A stretch of DNA of 27,040 nucleotides from CAG-611 sp964487215 (GTDB lineage Bacteria; Bacillota_I; Bacilli_A; RF39; UBA660): positions 1-27,040 of the forward strand of contig CAZAPU010000007.1 of NCBI GenBank assembly GCA_964487215.1, given 5' to 3'. The notes below the pieces were generated by a model, which searched no databases, was not told where the DNA came from, and saw only the letters and a list, made by a program, of their open reading frames with translations. Positions 6,528 to 13,644 of this stretch are shown in pieces. Position 1 is the stretch's first letter; the number at the start of each line of letters is the position of its first letter. The position numbers and the translations under genes are program-made.

Positions 6528-7523
6528 ATGACTTTTAAATATGATAATGTTTTTGTAAATGAAACAGCTACAGTAGCAGGACCATTAGAAGCAAAAGGAC
6601 CAATTGGGAAAAGTTTTGATAAAACTTATGATGATTATTACTTTGGTTTAAAATCATTAGAAAGTGCCGAAGTAAAATTATTTAGAGAATCTCTTGATAT
6701 CTTACTTCGAAAATGCAATATGATTAACGATTCTATAGATTTATTAATAGCAGGAGATTTGTCTAATCAAATAGCAGTTTCCTGTTATGGTGGTTCACCA
6801 TATAAAATACCTTTTTTAGGAGTCTATTCTGCCTGTGCTACAACAATGGAATCAATAATAATTGGATCAAGTTTGATTGAAAGTAAAAAAATAAATAATT
6901 GTATTTGTACTACATCTTCGCATAATTTAGTTAGTGAAAAACAATTTAGAAATCCAATTGAATATGGAGCACCAAAACCATTAACAGCTACTTTTACAGC
7001 AACCGGTGGTGCCAGTGTTTTACTAAGTAATAAAAAATCAAATATAAAAGTTGAAGCTGCTACAATAGGTAAAATGATAGATATAGGATATAATGATGCT
7101 AATAATATGGGAGCTGCTATGGCTCCAGCTGCTGCAGACACTATATTTTGGCATTTAAAAAATTTAAATAAGACAGTAGATGATTATGATTTAATTCTTA
7201 CTGGAGACTTAGGTAAATTTGGAAAAGATATATTAAGAGAATATATTAGTAAACAATATAAAATTAAATTGGATAAAAATTACGATGACTGCGGAACAAT
7301 TTTATATGATTTAAATAAACAAAAGGATATAACTGCTGGTGGTTCTGGTCCTGTATGTAGTGCACTTGTGAATTATGGTCATATCTTTAATTTAATGAAA
7401 GATAAAAAATTAAAAAAAGTATTATTGGTAACAACAGGTGCATTATTTAATCCTACATTTCTATATCAAAAAGAAAATATTTTAGGCATAGCACATGCAG
7501 TAAGTTTTGAGGTGGTAAAATGA
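6528..7523 (+). CDS. spoVAD: Stage V sporulation protein AD
   Basis: A 331-residue thiolase-fold protein (Bacillus SpoVAD is 338). Hallmarks are NVFVNETATVAGPLEAKGP at the N-terminus, GVYSACATTME (98-108) with C103 where ketoacyl synthases have the active Cys, TATFTATGGASVLL, NMGAAMAPAAADTI, and TAGGSGPVCSA near the C-terminus. In the family this fold binds dipicolinic acid rather than carrying out condensation. It is soluble and acts at the inner forespore membrane with SpoVAC and SpoVAE. Its GGGAGG ribosome site lies in the end of spoVAC, two bases separate the genes, and its stop overlaps spoVAE. Confidence 0.96.
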   Translation: MTFKYDNVFVNETATVAGPLEAKGPIGKSFDKTYDDYYFGLKSLESAEVKLFRESLDILLRKCNMINDSIDLLIAGDLSNQIAVSCYGGSPYKIPFLGVYSACATTMESIIIGSSLIESKKINNCICTTSSHNLVSEKQFRNPIEYGAPKPLTATFTATGGASVLLSNKKSNIKVEAATIGKMIDIGYNDANNMGAAMAPAAADTIFWHLKNLNKTVDDYDLILTGDLGKFGKDILREYISKQYKIKLDKNYDDCGTILYDLNKQKDITAGGSGPVCSALVNYGHIFNLMKDKKLKKVLLVTTGALFNPTFLYQKENILGIAHAVSFEVVK

Positions 7524-7870
7524 CATATATATATTCATTTCTATTTTGTGGAGCTTTATGTGTTATTGCACAAATAATTTTAGATAATACTAAACTTACA
7601 CCTGGTCATATTACAAGTTTATTTGTAGTAATTGGATCATTTCTAGATGTATTTAACATTTATGATAAAATAATTGCTACGGTAGGTGGTGGAGCTTTAG
7701 TACCAATAACTAGTTTTGGTCATTTACTAATCCATGGAGCTATGGCTAGGACAACTGAGTCAGGAATGGCTGGTATTCCAATGGGAATGTTTGATTTAAC
7801 TTCTGCAGGAGTTACAAGTGCTATAGTATTTAGTTTTATTCTTGCAATAATATTTAAACCAAGAGATTAA
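7520..7870 (+). CDS. spoVAE: Stage V sporulation protein AE (SpoVAEb type)
   Basis: The 116-residue membrane protein is typical of SpoVAEb: SFLFCGALCVIAQIILDNTKLTPGHI, VVIGSFLDVF, TVGGGALVPITSFGHLLIHGA and GIPMGMFDLTSAG. Three to four helices are visible. The start overlaps the spoVAD stop by four bases (ATGA). It closes a minimal SpoVA set: no spoVAA, AB, AEa or AF is found here, and a terminator follows. C, D and Eb are the members most widely kept among spore formers. Confidence 0.94.
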   Translation: MTYIYSFLFCGALCVIAQIILDNTKLTPGHITSLFVVIGSFLDVFNIYDKIIATVGGGALVPITSFGHLLIHGAMARTTESGMAGIPMGMFDLTSAGVTSAIVFSFILAIIFKPRD

Positions 7871-7884
7871 ATTCTCTTTTTTAT
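7861..7884 (+). terminator. Intrinsic terminator after spoVAE
   Basis: Stem AAGAGA/TCTCTT with a 6-base loop over the stop codon, then a T-run. Confidence 0.7.
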
Positions 7885-7895
7885 TTTAAAATAAG

Positions 7896-7924
7896 TTGAA
7901 AAGTAAAAAAAATAAAGATATAAT
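7896..7924 (+). promoter_or_regulatory. Sigma-A promoter of the exported protein gene
   Basis: TTGAAA (7896-7901), 17-base spacer, TATAAT (7919-7924), the best -35/-10 pair in the window. The gene starts 28 bases downstream of the -10. Confidence 0.7.
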
Positions 7925-7952
7925 TATATTATAAAATAAAGGAGTATGTGTT

Positions 7953-8600
7953 ATGGATATTCAAAAAAGAAATGTAATTATATTAACAATTATTGGAATA
8001 ATTATATTAATTGTTATGACATTTGGTGTCACATATGCAATGTTTATGTATACAGGAACTGGAACAAAAGAAAATGTTATTGTTACAGGAAGTGTAGAAA
8101 TGAACTATGCAGAGAGTAGTAAAATAGAATTAACAAATCAATATCCAATGAGTGATGAGTTAGGATTAATATCAACTGATGAAAATAATGAAATGAAATT
8201 TAGTATTAATGCAAGTATAAATGCAGAAACAACAGTTAATTATGCTATAGCAATAGATGCAATAATAGAGGGGGAAACTTTAACAGAAGATTTTGTAAAA
8301 GTATACTTGTTAAAAGGAGATACAGTAGTAAGTACATTTATAAATGGAGAAGGAAAAAAGATTGGTGATTTAAAATCATCTAAAATAGAAGGTATTTTAG
8401 GTGGCTATGTATTATATACAGATTCATTTACAACAAGTGGAAGTCAAGAATATACGATAAAAGCATGGGTAAGTGATGATTATAAATTACCAACGATAGT
8501 AAATGGAAATAATAGTTCAACAACTAGTGAGATTTTTAAGTTTAAAATTAAAGTTGTAGCAACAGATGCATTATTAACAGTAACAAATACAACTATTTAG
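7953..8600 (+). CDS. Exported camelysin/TasA-like (SipW-type) protein
   Basis: This is a 215-residue protein with N-terminal KR, a hydrophobic helix (about 8-29) and then TYAMFMYTGTGTKENVIVTGSVEM, which resembles the cleavage region of TasA, camelysin and BsaA-type proteins cut by a SipW-like signal peptidase. The remainder is beta-rich, Thr/Ser/Asn-rich and without Cys (NAETTVNYAIAIDA, EYTIKAWVSDDYK), like surface or fibre proteins. No signal peptidase gene is nearby. It is a single-gene unit with GGAG upstream. The class is inferred from the leader and composition; a different secreted beta protein is possible. Confidence 0.5.
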   Translation: MDIQKRNVIILTIIGIIILIVMTFGVTYAMFMYTGTGTKENVIVTGSVEMNYAESSKIELTNQYPMSDELGLISTDENNEMKFSINASINAETTVNYAIAIDAIIEGETLTEDFVKVYLLKGDTVVSTFINGEGKKIGDLKSSKIEGILGGYVLYTDSFTTSGSQEYTIKAWVSDDYKLPTIVNGNNSSTTSEIFKFKIKVVATDALLTVTNTTI

Positions 8601-8609
8601 TAATAAAGT

Positions 8610-8635
8610 ATGTGTAATTATACACATTTTTATTT
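8610..8635 (+). terminator. Intrinsic terminator after the exported protein gene
   Basis: Perfect 7-bp stem ATGTGTA/TACACAT with loop ATTA, then TTTTATTTT. Confidence 0.85.
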
Positions 8636-8662
8636 TGTAATTATATGAAACTATGATAAAAT
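8635..8662 (+). promoter_or_regulatory. Promoter of the DUF1292 / lysozyme-like pair
   Basis: TTGTAA (8635-8640), 16-base spacer ending in TGA, then TAAAAT (8657-8662): an extended -10 promoter. Confidence 0.5.
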
Positions 8663-8685
8663 TTAAATAGTAAGGTAGTGATAAT

Positions 8686-8940
8686 ATGGATGATCTAAAA
8701 TTTGAAATAAAAAAAAGTAATGGCCAAATAATTCCATGTGAAGTTATTTTTACTTTTGAAGATAATAATATTAATTATGTTGTATATACAGATAATAAAT
8801 TAGACCAAGATGGAGATTTAAATATTTTATCATCTAGATTTGAAATTCAAAATGATAAAGTTGTTTTATCAAACATTGAAACAGAAGAAGAATATGCCTT
8901 AGTAGAAAGAAAAATAGCAGAAATAGTAGGTGACCAATAA
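8686..8940 (+). CDS. DUF1292 (YrzB-like) protein
   Basis: This is an 84-residue acidic protein. The pattern of a first strand with EVIFTFEDNNINYVVYTD, then LNILSSRFE and a C-terminal TEEEYALVERKIAEIV matches DUF1292, small proteins whose function is unknown. In Bacillus yrzB sits with yrrK; here it is coupled instead to the lysozyme-like gene, whose ribosome site lies inside its last codons. Confidence 0.75.
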   Translation: MDDLKFEIKKSNGQIIPCEVIFTFEDNNINYVVYTDNKLDQDGDLNILSSRFEIQNDKVVLSNIETEEEYALVERKIAEIVGDQ

Positions 8941-8941
8941 T

Positions 8942-10153
8942 ATGGAAATAGTAATATATATTAAGGATAATCAACTTGTTAGCAAGATCAATTCTAATAA
9001 TAATCAAACGAGCTACACGACAGAAAGTACAATAAAGTTTTTGGATAAATTACAAACTAAAACAATAAATAATGTAGTATTAAAAGATAATGTTGTTACT
9101 TTCGTAGTAGATGGATTAAATGTAAGAATAAATGATTATAATAGATTAAAAAATATTTCTTATTTATATAAAATTAATGAAAAAATTCCAGTATCAGTAA
9201 ATGATAAAAAAAATAATGCAAAAGAAAAATTAAAACAATCTAAAAATATAAAACTTAATAGAGCTCTATGTGTTGGAATTGGTACTTGTGTTGTAGTTTT
9301 TGGTATGGCAATTTTTGCCCCAAAAAAGAATACAGTTCAAGCAGAAAGTAATTATCAAACTATCAAACCAAGTGAAGATATTAAAAAAACACCTGAAGAA
9401 GATGAATATGAAATAGTAGAATCAACTGACGATAAAGAAATTGAACAAAACTTAGAAGAAGAAGTTAAACAAGAAGTTCCGATTGAAGAAAAAGAAATTG
9501 AGCCAAATTTTACAATTAATTTATTTTATGAAGATTTATCAGAGACTGAAAAAGCTATTAATACAAAAGAAAATTATGGTGATATAATCGCAGAATATGC
9601 TAATATGTATGGAATAGATCCAAATTTAATGATTGCATTAGCAACTCAAGAAAGAGGAACTCATTCTTCTGTTATGGATTCAGGAGGAGCAACAGGAATT
9701 ATGCAAATTCAAAATAGTGTTTTTGTTGGACATACTATAGAAGCTTTTAATTACAAAACTAATTCTTATGATAAATTATCCATAACTAATGAAAATATTG
9801 GTGATTTAGAAACTAATATACAAGCAGGTTGCATGATTTTTCAAAAAAATCTAAATTATATGGATAATAATTTATTGGCAACTCTTCAATGCTATAACAT
9901 GGGTTATGGTAATATGGATAGTATTTTAAGCAGTTATCAAGCAGAAACTGGATTATCAAAAAAAGAAATATTGAATAATCCAGAAGATTTAGGATGGTTA
10001 GATTGTAGAAAACAAATTTTTGTTGGTGATCAAAACTATGTAGAACATGTATTATCTTGGTTAGGTACTGATAAATATTTAACTATGAAAACTGAAGATG
10101 GTAGTTCAGTAATTTTAAATGTGAAAAACAAAGCAAATGTGAGATTATCTTAA
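8942..10153 (+). CDS. Membrane-anchored lysozyme-like / SLT-type transglycosylase
   Basis: A 403-residue protein. ATG 8942 is chosen because AGGTGA lies 8 bases upstream, inside the DUF1292 gene. Residues 1-105 are probably cytoplasmic. One membrane helix (about 108-126, ALCVGIGTCVVVFGMAIFAP) is followed by an acidic linker (about 140-190, rich in E, K, P). A lysozyme-like domain covers about 212-385: YGIDPNLMIALATQERG (223-239) with E237 as likely catalytic acid, GATGIMQIQ (249-257), and NMGYGNMDSI. This is the SLT/lysozyme superfamily that cuts glycan strands of peptidoglycan. The substrate side is outside the membrane. A role in growth or in spore engulfment cannot be told apart. Confidence 0.72.
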   Translation: MEIVIYIKDNQLVSKINSNNNQTSYTTESTIKFLDKLQTKTINNVVLKDNVVTFVVDGLNVRINDYNRLKNISYLYKINEKIPVSVNDKKNNAKEKLKQSKNIKLNRALCVGIGTCVVVFGMAIFAPKKNTVQAESNYQTIKPSEDIKKTPEEDEYEIVESTDDKEIEQNLEEEVKQEVPIEEKEIEPNFTINLFYEDLSETEKAINTKENYGDIIAEYANMYGIDPNLMIALATQERGTHSSVMDSGGATGIMQIQNSVFVGHTIEAFNYKTNSYDKLSITNENIGDLETNIQAGCMIFQKNLNYMDNNLLATLQCYNMGYGNMDSILSSYQAETGLSKKEILNNPEDLGWLDCRKQIFVGDQNYVEHVLSWLGTDKYLTMKTEDGSSVILNVKNKANVRLS

Positions 10154-10166
10154 TTGATAATTTTAT
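10144..10166 (+). terminator. Weak terminator-like hairpin
   Basis: Stem ATTATC/GATAAT with a 6-base loop then TTTAT, overlapping the stop codon of the lysozyme-like gene. Confidence 0.35.
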
Positions 10167-10174
10167 GTTATAAT
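10166..10174 (+). promoter_or_regulatory. Extended -10 promoter of scpAB
   Basis: TGTTATAAT, a perfect extended -10, 26 bases before the scpA start. Confidence 0.55.
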
Positions 10175-10199
10175 AAACATTATTAAGGTGTGATATAAG

Positions 10200-10922
10200 A
10201 TGGAATATAAATTTGTAATAAATGATTTTGAAGGACCACTTGACTTACTTTTACATTTAATAAAAGAAGCAAAAATGGATATTATGGATATTGAAATTGT
10301 ATTACTTACAAATCAATATTTAGATTTTATTAATAGTATGGAAAAAATGAATCTAGTTGTAGCTTCAGAATATTTAAGTTTGGCAAGTGAATTAATTTAT
10401 TTAAAGTCTAAATGCTTATTACCTCAAAAACAAGAAGAGTTAAGTGAAGATGAAGAATATATTGATGCAAAAGAAAATTTGGTAAATAGATTATTAGAAT
10501 ATCAAAAATATAAAGAAATGACAGGTACATTTAAAGAATTAGAAGAAAAAAGAAAAGAAATATTTACTAAGGTACCTTCTAATTTAAAAGATTATTCTGC
10601 TAGTGAAATAAAACTAGGACAAGATATTTCTTTAGATGATTTATTACAAGCTTTTTCAAAATATTTAGAAAGAAAAAGATATATGGAGCCTGTGACTACT
10701 AAGATAACGGGTAGGGAAATTTCTATTGAAGAAAGAACTGAAAGTATTAAAAAAATTTTGAAAGCAAGAAAAAAAGTAGAATTTTTTGAACTTTTTGAAG
10801 AATTTTCAAAACCATATGTAGTTGCTACTTTCTTATCAATATTAGAAATGGCAAAAAATAATGAATTAATTATTGTGCAAGAAAATAATTTTGATAAAAT
10901 ATACTGTGAGGTGGCAAAATGA
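10200..10922 (+). CDS. scpA: Segregation and condensation protein A
   Basis: The 240-residue kleisin subunit bridges the SMC dimer in chromosome condensation and segregation. The N-terminal FEGPLDLLLHLIKEAKMDIMDIEI (9-32) is the SMC-binding signature, followed by YLSLASELIYLKSKCLLP and a C-terminal winged-helix region ending in IYCEVAK. Length is normal. Its stop overlaps the start of scpB by four bases (ATGA), giving coupled synthesis of the two partners. The smc gene is not in the window. Confidence 0.96.
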   Translation: MEYKFVINDFEGPLDLLLHLIKEAKMDIMDIEIVLLTNQYLDFINSMEKMNLVVASEYLSLASELIYLKSKCLLPQKQEELSEDEEYIDAKENLVNRLLEYQKYKEMTGTFKELEEKRKEIFTKVPSNLKDYSASEIKLGQDISLDDLLQAFSKYLERKRYMEPVTTKITGREISIEERTESIKKILKARKKVEFFELFEEFSKPYVVATFLSILEMAKNNELIIVQENNFDKIYCEVAK

Positions 10923-11476
10923 AAGCAGTTTTAGAAGGACTATTATTCATTGTAGGAAATGAGGGTTTAAACATAAATCAAATTTGTGAAATATTAGAAT
11001 TAGAAGAACCTGAAGTTTTAGTTTTAATAGATGAATTGATAGAAAATTATAGTAGTGAAGATAGAGGAATTGAATTAAAAAAACTTGGTGATACTTATAA
11101 ATTAACCACTAAAGAAGTACATAAAGCTTATTATCAAAAATTAAGTGAAATTAGTGATGTAAGAAATTTATCACAATCAGCACTTGAAACTTTAGCAATA
11201 ATTGCTTATAATGAACCTATTACTCGTTTACAAGTTGATCAACTTAGAGGAGTAAATTCATCTCAAATAATTAGATCATTGGTAGCAAAAGATTTTGTTA
11301 AAGAACTTGGAAAGGCTGAATCACCAGGTAGACCTAATTTATATGGAATAACAAAAGAATTTTTAGATTATTTTGGTTTATCTTCAAGAGATGAACTTCC
11401 TAAATTTGAAGAAATAAAACAAGATGACAATATTGAGTTATATACTTCAAAGTATAGTGAAGAAGAAGTTTTATAA
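10919..11476 (+). CDS. scpB: Segregation and condensation protein B
   Basis: The 185-residue partner of ScpA is made of two winged-helix domains. Typical segments are LEGLLFIVGNEGLN (5-18), LETLAIIAYNEPITRLQVDQLRGVNS (about 89-114), LVAKDFVKELGKAESPGRPNLYGITKEFLDYFGL. It dimerises and binds ScpA in the SMC complex. A tRNA-Leu gene starts 10 bases after the stop codon with no promoter of its own, so the tRNA is probably processed from the scpAB transcript. Confidence 0.96.
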   Translation: MKAVLEGLLFIVGNEGLNINQICEILELEEPEVLVLIDELIENYSSEDRGIELKKLGDTYKLTTKEVHKAYYQKLSEISDVRNLSQSALETLAIIAYNEPITRLQVDQLRGVNSSQIIRSLVAKDFVKELGKAESPGRPNLYGITKEFLDYFGLSSRDELPKFEEIKQDDNIELYTSKYSEEEVL

Positions 11477-11485
11477 ACTTTTTTT

Positions 11486-11572
11486 GCCTGTGTGATGGAA
11501 TTGGTAGACGTGCTGGACTCAAAATCCAGTGATAGCAATATCGTGTCGGTTCGAGTCCGACCACAGGCACCA
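11486..11572 (+). tRNA. tRNA-Leu (anticodon CAA)
   Basis: Acceptor arms GCCTGTG/CACAGGC, D-arm region, anticodon stem CTGGA/TCCAG with loop CTCAAAA (anticodon CAA, reads TTG), an extra arm of class II size, T-loop GGTTCGAGTCC, and encoded CCA. Total 87 nt. The 3' end is directly followed by a sequence repeated elsewhere in the window. Confidence 0.97.
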
Positions 11573-11596
11573 TTAGATATTTACTCGAACTGCTTA
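11567..11596 (+). repeat. tRNA-tail direct repeat, copy 1
   Basis: A 30-base sequence begins with the last six bases of tRNA-Leu (GCACCA) and continues TTAGATATTTACTCGAACT. An identical 30-base copy lies at 13556-13585, a 17/18-type match follows tRNA-Thr at 17643, and a diverged copy is at 14207. Confidence 0.85.
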
Positions 11597-11610
11597 GACG
11601 GTTCTTTTTT
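11587..11610 (+). terminator. Terminator after tRNA-Leu
   Basis: Stem GAACTG/CGGTTC (one G-T pair), loop CTTAGA, then TTTTTT. Confidence 0.75.
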
Positions 11611-11770
11611 ATGCAAAAATTTACAATAAAAATTCCTAAAAGCAATAAAAAAACAATTACAGTAAAGTACTGTCTGAAAAGCCAAAAAAACAGTAAAAAG
11701 TTAATATATTAGAAAAATATAATAATTAAAAATTATGATATAATTATTTGATTGATATACAGTAATTATA

Positions 11771-11799
11771 TTGAAAAACTCGAATATTTATGATATGCT
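11771..11799 (+). promoter_or_regulatory. Promoter of the zinc ribbon gene
   Basis: TTGAAA (11771-11776), 17-base spacer ending in TGA, TATGCT (11794-11799). Another extended -10, TGATATAAT at 11736-11744, lies further upstream. The stretch 11611-11730 otherwise holds only a small hairpin (ACAGTA/TACTGT, 11659-11673) followed by CTGAAAA, like part of the repeat at 14119. Confidence 0.55.
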
Positions 11800-11831
11800 C
11801 TTTTTAGATGAAGGTTTAAGGAGGAATAAAT

Positions 11832-12248
11832 ATGGCATTGATTAAATGTGAGGATTGTGGAAAAGATGTGTCTGATAAGGCTATACAATGCCCAAATTGT
11901 GGTGCCCCAATTGCAAGTAAAAAAAATGATGTTATGATAAGATTTCCAATTTGGAAAGGACAAATGTTTAATAACAAATGTTATGTATATGATAAGGATA
12001 CAAATGAAGAAATTGTTAGTGGAAGACAAGGTGAAACAGTTATATTTCATTGTGAAGAATCTAGAAAAATATATATTGTTGTAAAAGGTTCATTTGGGCA
12101 ACCAGAAACTACTGTTAATCCAGGCGATAGATATGATGTTGGATATAGAGGATTTGGAAAAATATATTTATCAAAAGTAGATACAATTTCTGGAAATGCA
12201 AATTCAGATGGATTGAATGCTTCTATCGGAATATTCAAAGATTTATAA
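11832..12248 (+). CDS. Zinc ribbon protein of unknown function
   Basis: This is a 138-residue protein with AAGGAGG ahead of its start. The N-terminus is a zinc ribbon with C6-x2-C9 and C20-x2-C23 (CEDCG...CPNCGAP), the form common in small Bacillota regulators and membrane-associated proteins. The rest (about 35-138) is predicted beta-rich (KCYVYDKDTNEEIVSGRQGETVIFHC, KIYIVVKGSFGQPETTVNPGDRYDV) and resembles a small ligand- or protein-binding domain, but I do not recognise it. No membrane segment. It stands alone between promoter and terminator in the accessory stretch after tRNA-Leu. Confidence 0.7.
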   Translation: MALIKCEDCGKDVSDKAIQCPNCGAPIASKKNDVMIRFPIWKGQMFNNKCYVYDKDTNEEIVSGRQGETVIFHCEESRKIYIVVKGSFGQPETTVNPGDRYDVGYRGFGKIYLSKVDTISGNANSDGLNASIGIFKDL

Positions 12249-12262
12249 TGTTTCAATTCATT

Positions 12263-12299
12263 CAGTACTTAAATTAGTATTAAAAGTACTGATTTTTTT
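12263..12299 (+). terminator. Terminator after the zinc ribbon gene
   Basis: Stem CAGTACTT/AAGTACTG (8 bp, 13-base loop) then ATTTTTTT. Confidence 0.8.
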
Positions 12300-12309
12300 A
12301 TCAAAAAAA

Positions 12310-12419
12310 TCCAGAAAAATTCCAGTACTTGACTAACAGAAAAAAACCAGGTAGTATATTGTTGACTAACGAGAAAAGTGTCTTATTAACAGTTCAGATA
12401 AGAGAACACAAAGGCACCA
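12310..12419 (+). repeat. ~110-nt structured repeat, copy A
   Basis: The core 12341-12419 matches 14134-14212 with only about eight differences in 79 positions; the flank TCCAGAAAAA...CCAG is also shared. It contains an imperfect hairpin TCTTAT/ATAAGA around AACAGTTCAG and ends in GCACCA. An internal pair TTGACTAAC occurs twice (from 12329 and 12362). No protein is encoded. Confidence 0.75.
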
Positions 12420-12462
12420 GTGAACTTTCTGTTCTAACTAATAGAACAATTAAATACACATG

Positions 12463-12489
12463 AATTTCAGAAGTGAAATTGATTTTTTT
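12463..12489 (+). terminator. Terminator downstream of repeat copy A
   Basis: Perfect 7-bp stem AATTTCA/TGAAATT, loop GAAG, then GATTTTTTT. Together with copy A it could close a short RNA. Confidence 0.65.
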
Positions 12490-12509
12490 GTAAGAAATTG
12501 AAAAAGTGT

Positions 12510-12833
12510 ATGTTAAATATAATAAAAAGAGAGTTAAGAATTGAAGAAAGACTAAAAAAAAATAGAAGTAATATGTGGATTTTGTAATACCAAACCAACA
12601 TTTATAAATGGTAGTATTAGAAAAATAGGTAGAATTATATCTCTAATATTTACAGCAACTTCTCATATTGATATAGTAGAAACACAACTTGATTTACTCT
12701 TTAAAAATATGAAAAGTTTTGAAAATATAGAAAATTTAAAAACAACATATTCAAAGCACTATATTACTGAAGTTGCAGAGAAGCAAATTGAAAAAAGAGA
12801 TAAAAAAAACATATTAGAAATAAAAGTGGTATG
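12510..12833 (+). pseudogene. Frameshifted remnant of an unrecognised gene
   Basis: From ATG 12510 one frame reads MLNIIKRELRIEERLKK and hits a stop at 12585. The frame that follows the run of nine A (12554-12562) stays open to TGA 12831-12833 and reads IEVICGFCNTKPTFINGSIR..., about 90 residues, ending KKNILEIKVV, but has no start codon near its beginning. One A fewer in the run would join both into a ~107-residue protein. There is no good ribosome binding site before 12510. I do not recognise the product. The rest of the 664-base gap 12249-12912 holds the terminators, repeat A and the promoter described separately. Confidence 0.45.
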
Positions 12834-12868
12834 AATTTGGAAATTGATGATATTTCTGATTAAATTTA

Positions 12869-12877
12869 TGGTATAAT
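12869..12877 (+). promoter_or_regulatory. Extended -10 promoter of the transglutaminase-like gene
   Basis: TGGTATAAT, a perfect extended -10, 36 bases before the start codon. Confidence 0.5.
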
Positions 12878-12912
12878 CTATACATATAAAAAATTTTATG
12901 GAGGAAGTGGAA

Positions 12913-13506
12913 ATGGACATATATAAACAAGTTTTTGATACAAGTAGAATTGACAATTCTCAAAATAGTGAAAAATTAATATGTCAGTTCAAAAAGAAAT
13001 GGGATTCTAGAATAAAATATGTTATCACATTTACAAAGGATAATGAAAAAGAATCTGTCATGAAATTATTGCTTGATCAAAAAGATACAGAATATATAGA
13101 ATTACTAAAAAAATTAAATATAGTAACTGAATTTCCTGATAGTTTATTATCGACAATGAAATGTATATATGTAGGAAAAAAAAGTTTATATCAACACTTT
13201 TTAGATTACAGTACAAGAGGTCATTGTGTTTCTATGAGTACTGCATTACTATTTGCTTTTCCATCTGATGTTAATTTGTATAAGGGGATTATTCAAACAC
13301 CTCTATTAAATTTTCAACATCAATGGTTAGAACATAATGATAAAATATATGATACAACAAGGCATTTAGTGTTTCCAATAAAATATTACTATGAAATTTT
13401 TAATCCATTAAATGTTAAATCAGTTACTCTAGATGAAATTGAACAAATAAAAATAAAACCATTATATGAAATAGAAATTACAGATCCAATAAATAAAATT
13501 AGATAA
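12913..13506 (+). CDS. Probable transglutaminase-like / papain-fold protein
   Basis: A 197-residue protein. ATG 12913 is chosen since GGAGGAAG lies just upstream; the ATG at 12898 overlaps that site. The C-terminal half has a candidate Cys-His-Asp triad in transglutaminase order: TRGHCVSMSTALLFAF (C105), QHQWLEHNDKIYDTT (H136, D147). The spacing H-x-W-[LV]-E...-[YV]-Y-D-[PT]-T is the usual transglutaminase-like pattern. The N-terminal 95 residues are not recognised. No signal peptide or membrane helix. It stands alone in the accessory region; substrate and role are unknown. The fold call is by motif only. Confidence 0.5.
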   Translation: MDIYKQVFDTSRIDNSQNSEKLICQFKKKWDSRIKYVITFTKDNEKESVMKLLLDQKDTEYIELLKKLNIVTEFPDSLLSTMKCIYVGKKSLYQHFLDYSTRGHCVSMSTALLFAFPSDVNLYKGIIQTPLLNFQHQWLEHNDKIYDTTRHLVFPIKYYYEIFNPLNVKSVTLDEIEQIKIKPLYEIEITDPINKIR

Positions 13507-13555
13507 TACAATATTAAAAATTGATGTGTATGAGTTGTAGATAACTACACTTCTT

Positions 13556-13585
13556 GCACCATTAGATATTTACTCGAACTGCTTA
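13556..13585 (+). repeat. tRNA-tail direct repeat, copy 2 (no tRNA attached)
   Basis: Exact 30-base copy of 11567-11596 (GCACCATTAGATATTTACT...), including the GCACCA that forms the end of tRNA-Leu. Here there is no tRNA upstream; the preceding bases form a small TGTAG/CTACA hairpin. Confidence 0.85.
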
Positions 13586-13600
13586 AGCGGTTCGTTTTTT
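13576..13600 (+). terminator. Terminator in tRNA-tail copy 2
   Basis: Stem GAACTGCTT/AAGCGGTTC (9 bp with one G-T pair, almost no loop), then GTTTTTT. Confidence 0.7.
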
Positions 13601-13610
13601 AATTTATTTA

Positions 13611-13619
13611 TGATATAAT
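13611..13619 (+). promoter_or_regulatory. Extended -10 promoter of the deoxyribosyltransferase-like gene
   Basis: TGATATAAT, a perfect extended -10, 26 bases before the start codon. Confidence 0.5.
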
Positions 13620-13644
13620 TAATATGCAATAAGGAGATAAAAAT

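Noticed and set aside
6824..7141. Minus-strand 105-codon frame inside spoVAD
   Set aside because: Shadow of a certain gene; no ribosome site and no recognisable product.
11400..11645. Minus-strand 81-codon frame containing VPVVGLEPTR
   Set aside because: This is the well-known false protein read from the antisense of a tRNA-Leu gene.
11766..12256. Two minus-strand frames across the zinc ribbon gene
   Set aside because: The plus-strand gene has a promoter, AAGGAGG and a clear zinc motif; the opposite frames are shadows.
12330..12357. Sigma-A promoter TTGACT-N17-TAGTAT inside repeat A
   Set aside because: Copy B lacks the TTGACT at this place, so the box is not a kept feature of the element.
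12341..12419. Repeat A as a T-box riboswitch, a group I intron piece or a tRNA gene
   Set aside because: No T-box sequence (GGGTGG..ACCGC), no group I core beyond a short GTTCAGA, and the acceptor strand before GCACCA finds no partner of seven pairs.
12759..12956. Minus-strand 65-codon hydrophobic frame
   Set aside because: It covers the promoter and ribosome site of the plus-strand gene and has none itself.
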